Origin: an uncultured Eubacteriales bacterium
GTDB taxonomy: Bacteria; Bacillota_I; Bacilli_A; RF39; UBA660
Reading direction: 5' to 3'
Length of the DNA stretch: 64,000 nucleotides
Assembly: GCA_905188025.1 (NCBI GenBank)
Contig: CAJJKI010000007.1
Span: 20,854 to 84,853 of the forward strand
The translations under genes and the position numbers were made by a program. Below, piece after piece: positions 63,592-64,000 of the stretch; position 1 is the first letter of the stretch; every line of letters starts with the position of its first letter. Under the pieces are notes generated by a model that saw only the letters and a list, made by a program, of their open reading frames with translations, searched no databases and had not been told where the DNA came from.

Positions 63592-64000
63592 TCATATCAC
63601 CTGACAATTTAACTATTTTTGTAACTATCAATTGATAATTATCTAGTCTTTTTTCTACACTACCAGATACCTTTACAATATCATGTACCTGTATATCTCT
63701 ATTTTCTTTATATATCTTAGGAAACAAAGTCAAATCAATTTGCTTATACTCATCACTTGCACGAACAAAAGCCATCACATCATTCTTCTTTGTAACAACC
63801 TCACGAATATTATTAACTTCTAAAATTAATTCCATATATTTGTCTACATATCTATTCATATCAAGTGTACTAAGACTATGTTCATCCTTATAATTACTAA
63901 CTGGATGCTCTGATAAATAAAATCCAAATAATAAAAATTCTTGTCTAATTAGTTCATCTTTACTATATTCTTGAAATTTATCTATCATTGGTTCAGGTAT
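63584..64000 (-). CDS. dnaE: DNA polymerase III alpha subunit (DnaE), C-terminal end, partial
   Basis: The frame is open to the right edge, so only the last 138 or so residues are visible. FLLFGFYLSEHPVSNY is the characteristic DnaE segment before the OB domain. The OB-like part has DVMAFVRASDEYKQIDLTLFPKIY and ends in a strand-rich tail. The ATG at 63988 is probably internal. Polymerase active-site residues lie outside the window. Confidence 0.88.
   Translation of the reverse strand: MPEPMIDKFQEYSKDELIRQEFLLFGFYLSEHPVSNYKDEHSLSTLDMNRYVDKYMELILEVNNIREVVTKKNDVMAFVRASDEYKQIDLTLFPKIYKENRDIQVHDIVKVSGSVEKRLDNYQLIVTKIVKLSGDMNE

Noticed and set aside
1..64000. CRISPR array, tRNA or rRNA genes
   Set aside because: I saw no regularly spaced repeats with unique spacers and no cloverleaf-like or rRNA-like conserved sequence. 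The two 49-base repeats are too few and spaced unlike a CRISPR array.
1..64000. Insertion sequences, integrases or prophage genes
   Set aside because: No transposase, integrase, terminase or structural phage protein was recognised, even at the edges of the 21.8-29.1 kb island.
1..64000. Mycoplasma-type genetic code (TGA as Trp)
   Set aside because: TGA ends intact genes, for example at the ATGA overlaps near 19609 and 20910, and Trp is encoded by TGG.

Overview
The window comes from an AT-rich (roughly 30% G+C) Firmicutes-type chromosome. It carries spore-lineage genes (3' end of gpr, spoIIP, spoIVB, spoIIM), ftsA-ftsZ, addAB, the 3' end of dnaE, mnmA and a tsaC/sua5 gene. TGA is used as a stop codon (for example in the ATGA overlaps near 19609 and 20910), so the mycoplasma genetic code does not apply. 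I infer an uncultured, host-associated, spore-lineage Bacilli (Erysipelotrichia/RF39-like). That placement rests on gene content and base composition, not on a search.

Layout. 1-5.1 kb: sporulation genes (gpr end, spoIIP, spoIVB), a ZIP transporter and a membrane-bound XRE regulator. 5.1-8.9 kb: a membrane-anchored lysozyme-like protein behind a DUF1292 gene, then unknown genes. 9.0-21.8 kb: a long surface-polysaccharide operon with a good promoter at 8952-8980. It encodes a surface protein, a sugar-nucleotide 4,6-dehydratase, an aminotransferase, an initiating phosphoglycosyltransferase, acetyltransferases, an ATP-grasp/CapK pair, two glycosyltransferases, an EpsG/Wzy-type polymerase, a flippase and a VanZ-like protein. 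21.8-29.1 kb: an accessory island holding a MoxR AAA ATPase fused to a DUF6273/lectin-like domain, a P-loop-less AAA-like partner, a frameshifted metallopeptidase-VWA gene, and a Fic protein. The Fic C-terminal domain matches a stand-alone gene at the other edge of the island. 29.2-33.5 kb: the regulatory half of the polysaccharide machinery (Wzz-like, tyrosine kinase, PHP phosphatase, LytR-CpsA-Psr) and a DAHP synthase.

33.6-42.1 kb is mixed housekeeping: a radical SAM protein, tsaC/sua5, spoIIM, mnmA, an HTH regulator, a DUF2726 protein, a DUF1540 protein and a Prli42/DUF4044-like micro-protein. It also contains a gene desert with two copies of a 49-bp element whose ends are inverted repeats. 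42.1-64 kb is almost entirely minus strand: a WG-repeat-like protein, a P-type ATPase, an M23 peptidase, a DUF1287 protein, ftsZ-ftsA, a HAD phosphatase behind addB-addA, a YihY/BrkB protein, a sensor with a degenerate GGDEF domain, a surface esterase, an InlB-repeat lipoprotein and the end of dnaE.

The most unusual part is the 21.8-28.5 kb island. The MoxR protein's lectin-like domain sits on a sharp G+C island (62 of 120 bases at 22981-23100) that could be a hypermutated variable region. The VWA partner is split by two single-base frameshifts, the second at an A_AAA_AAC heptamer.
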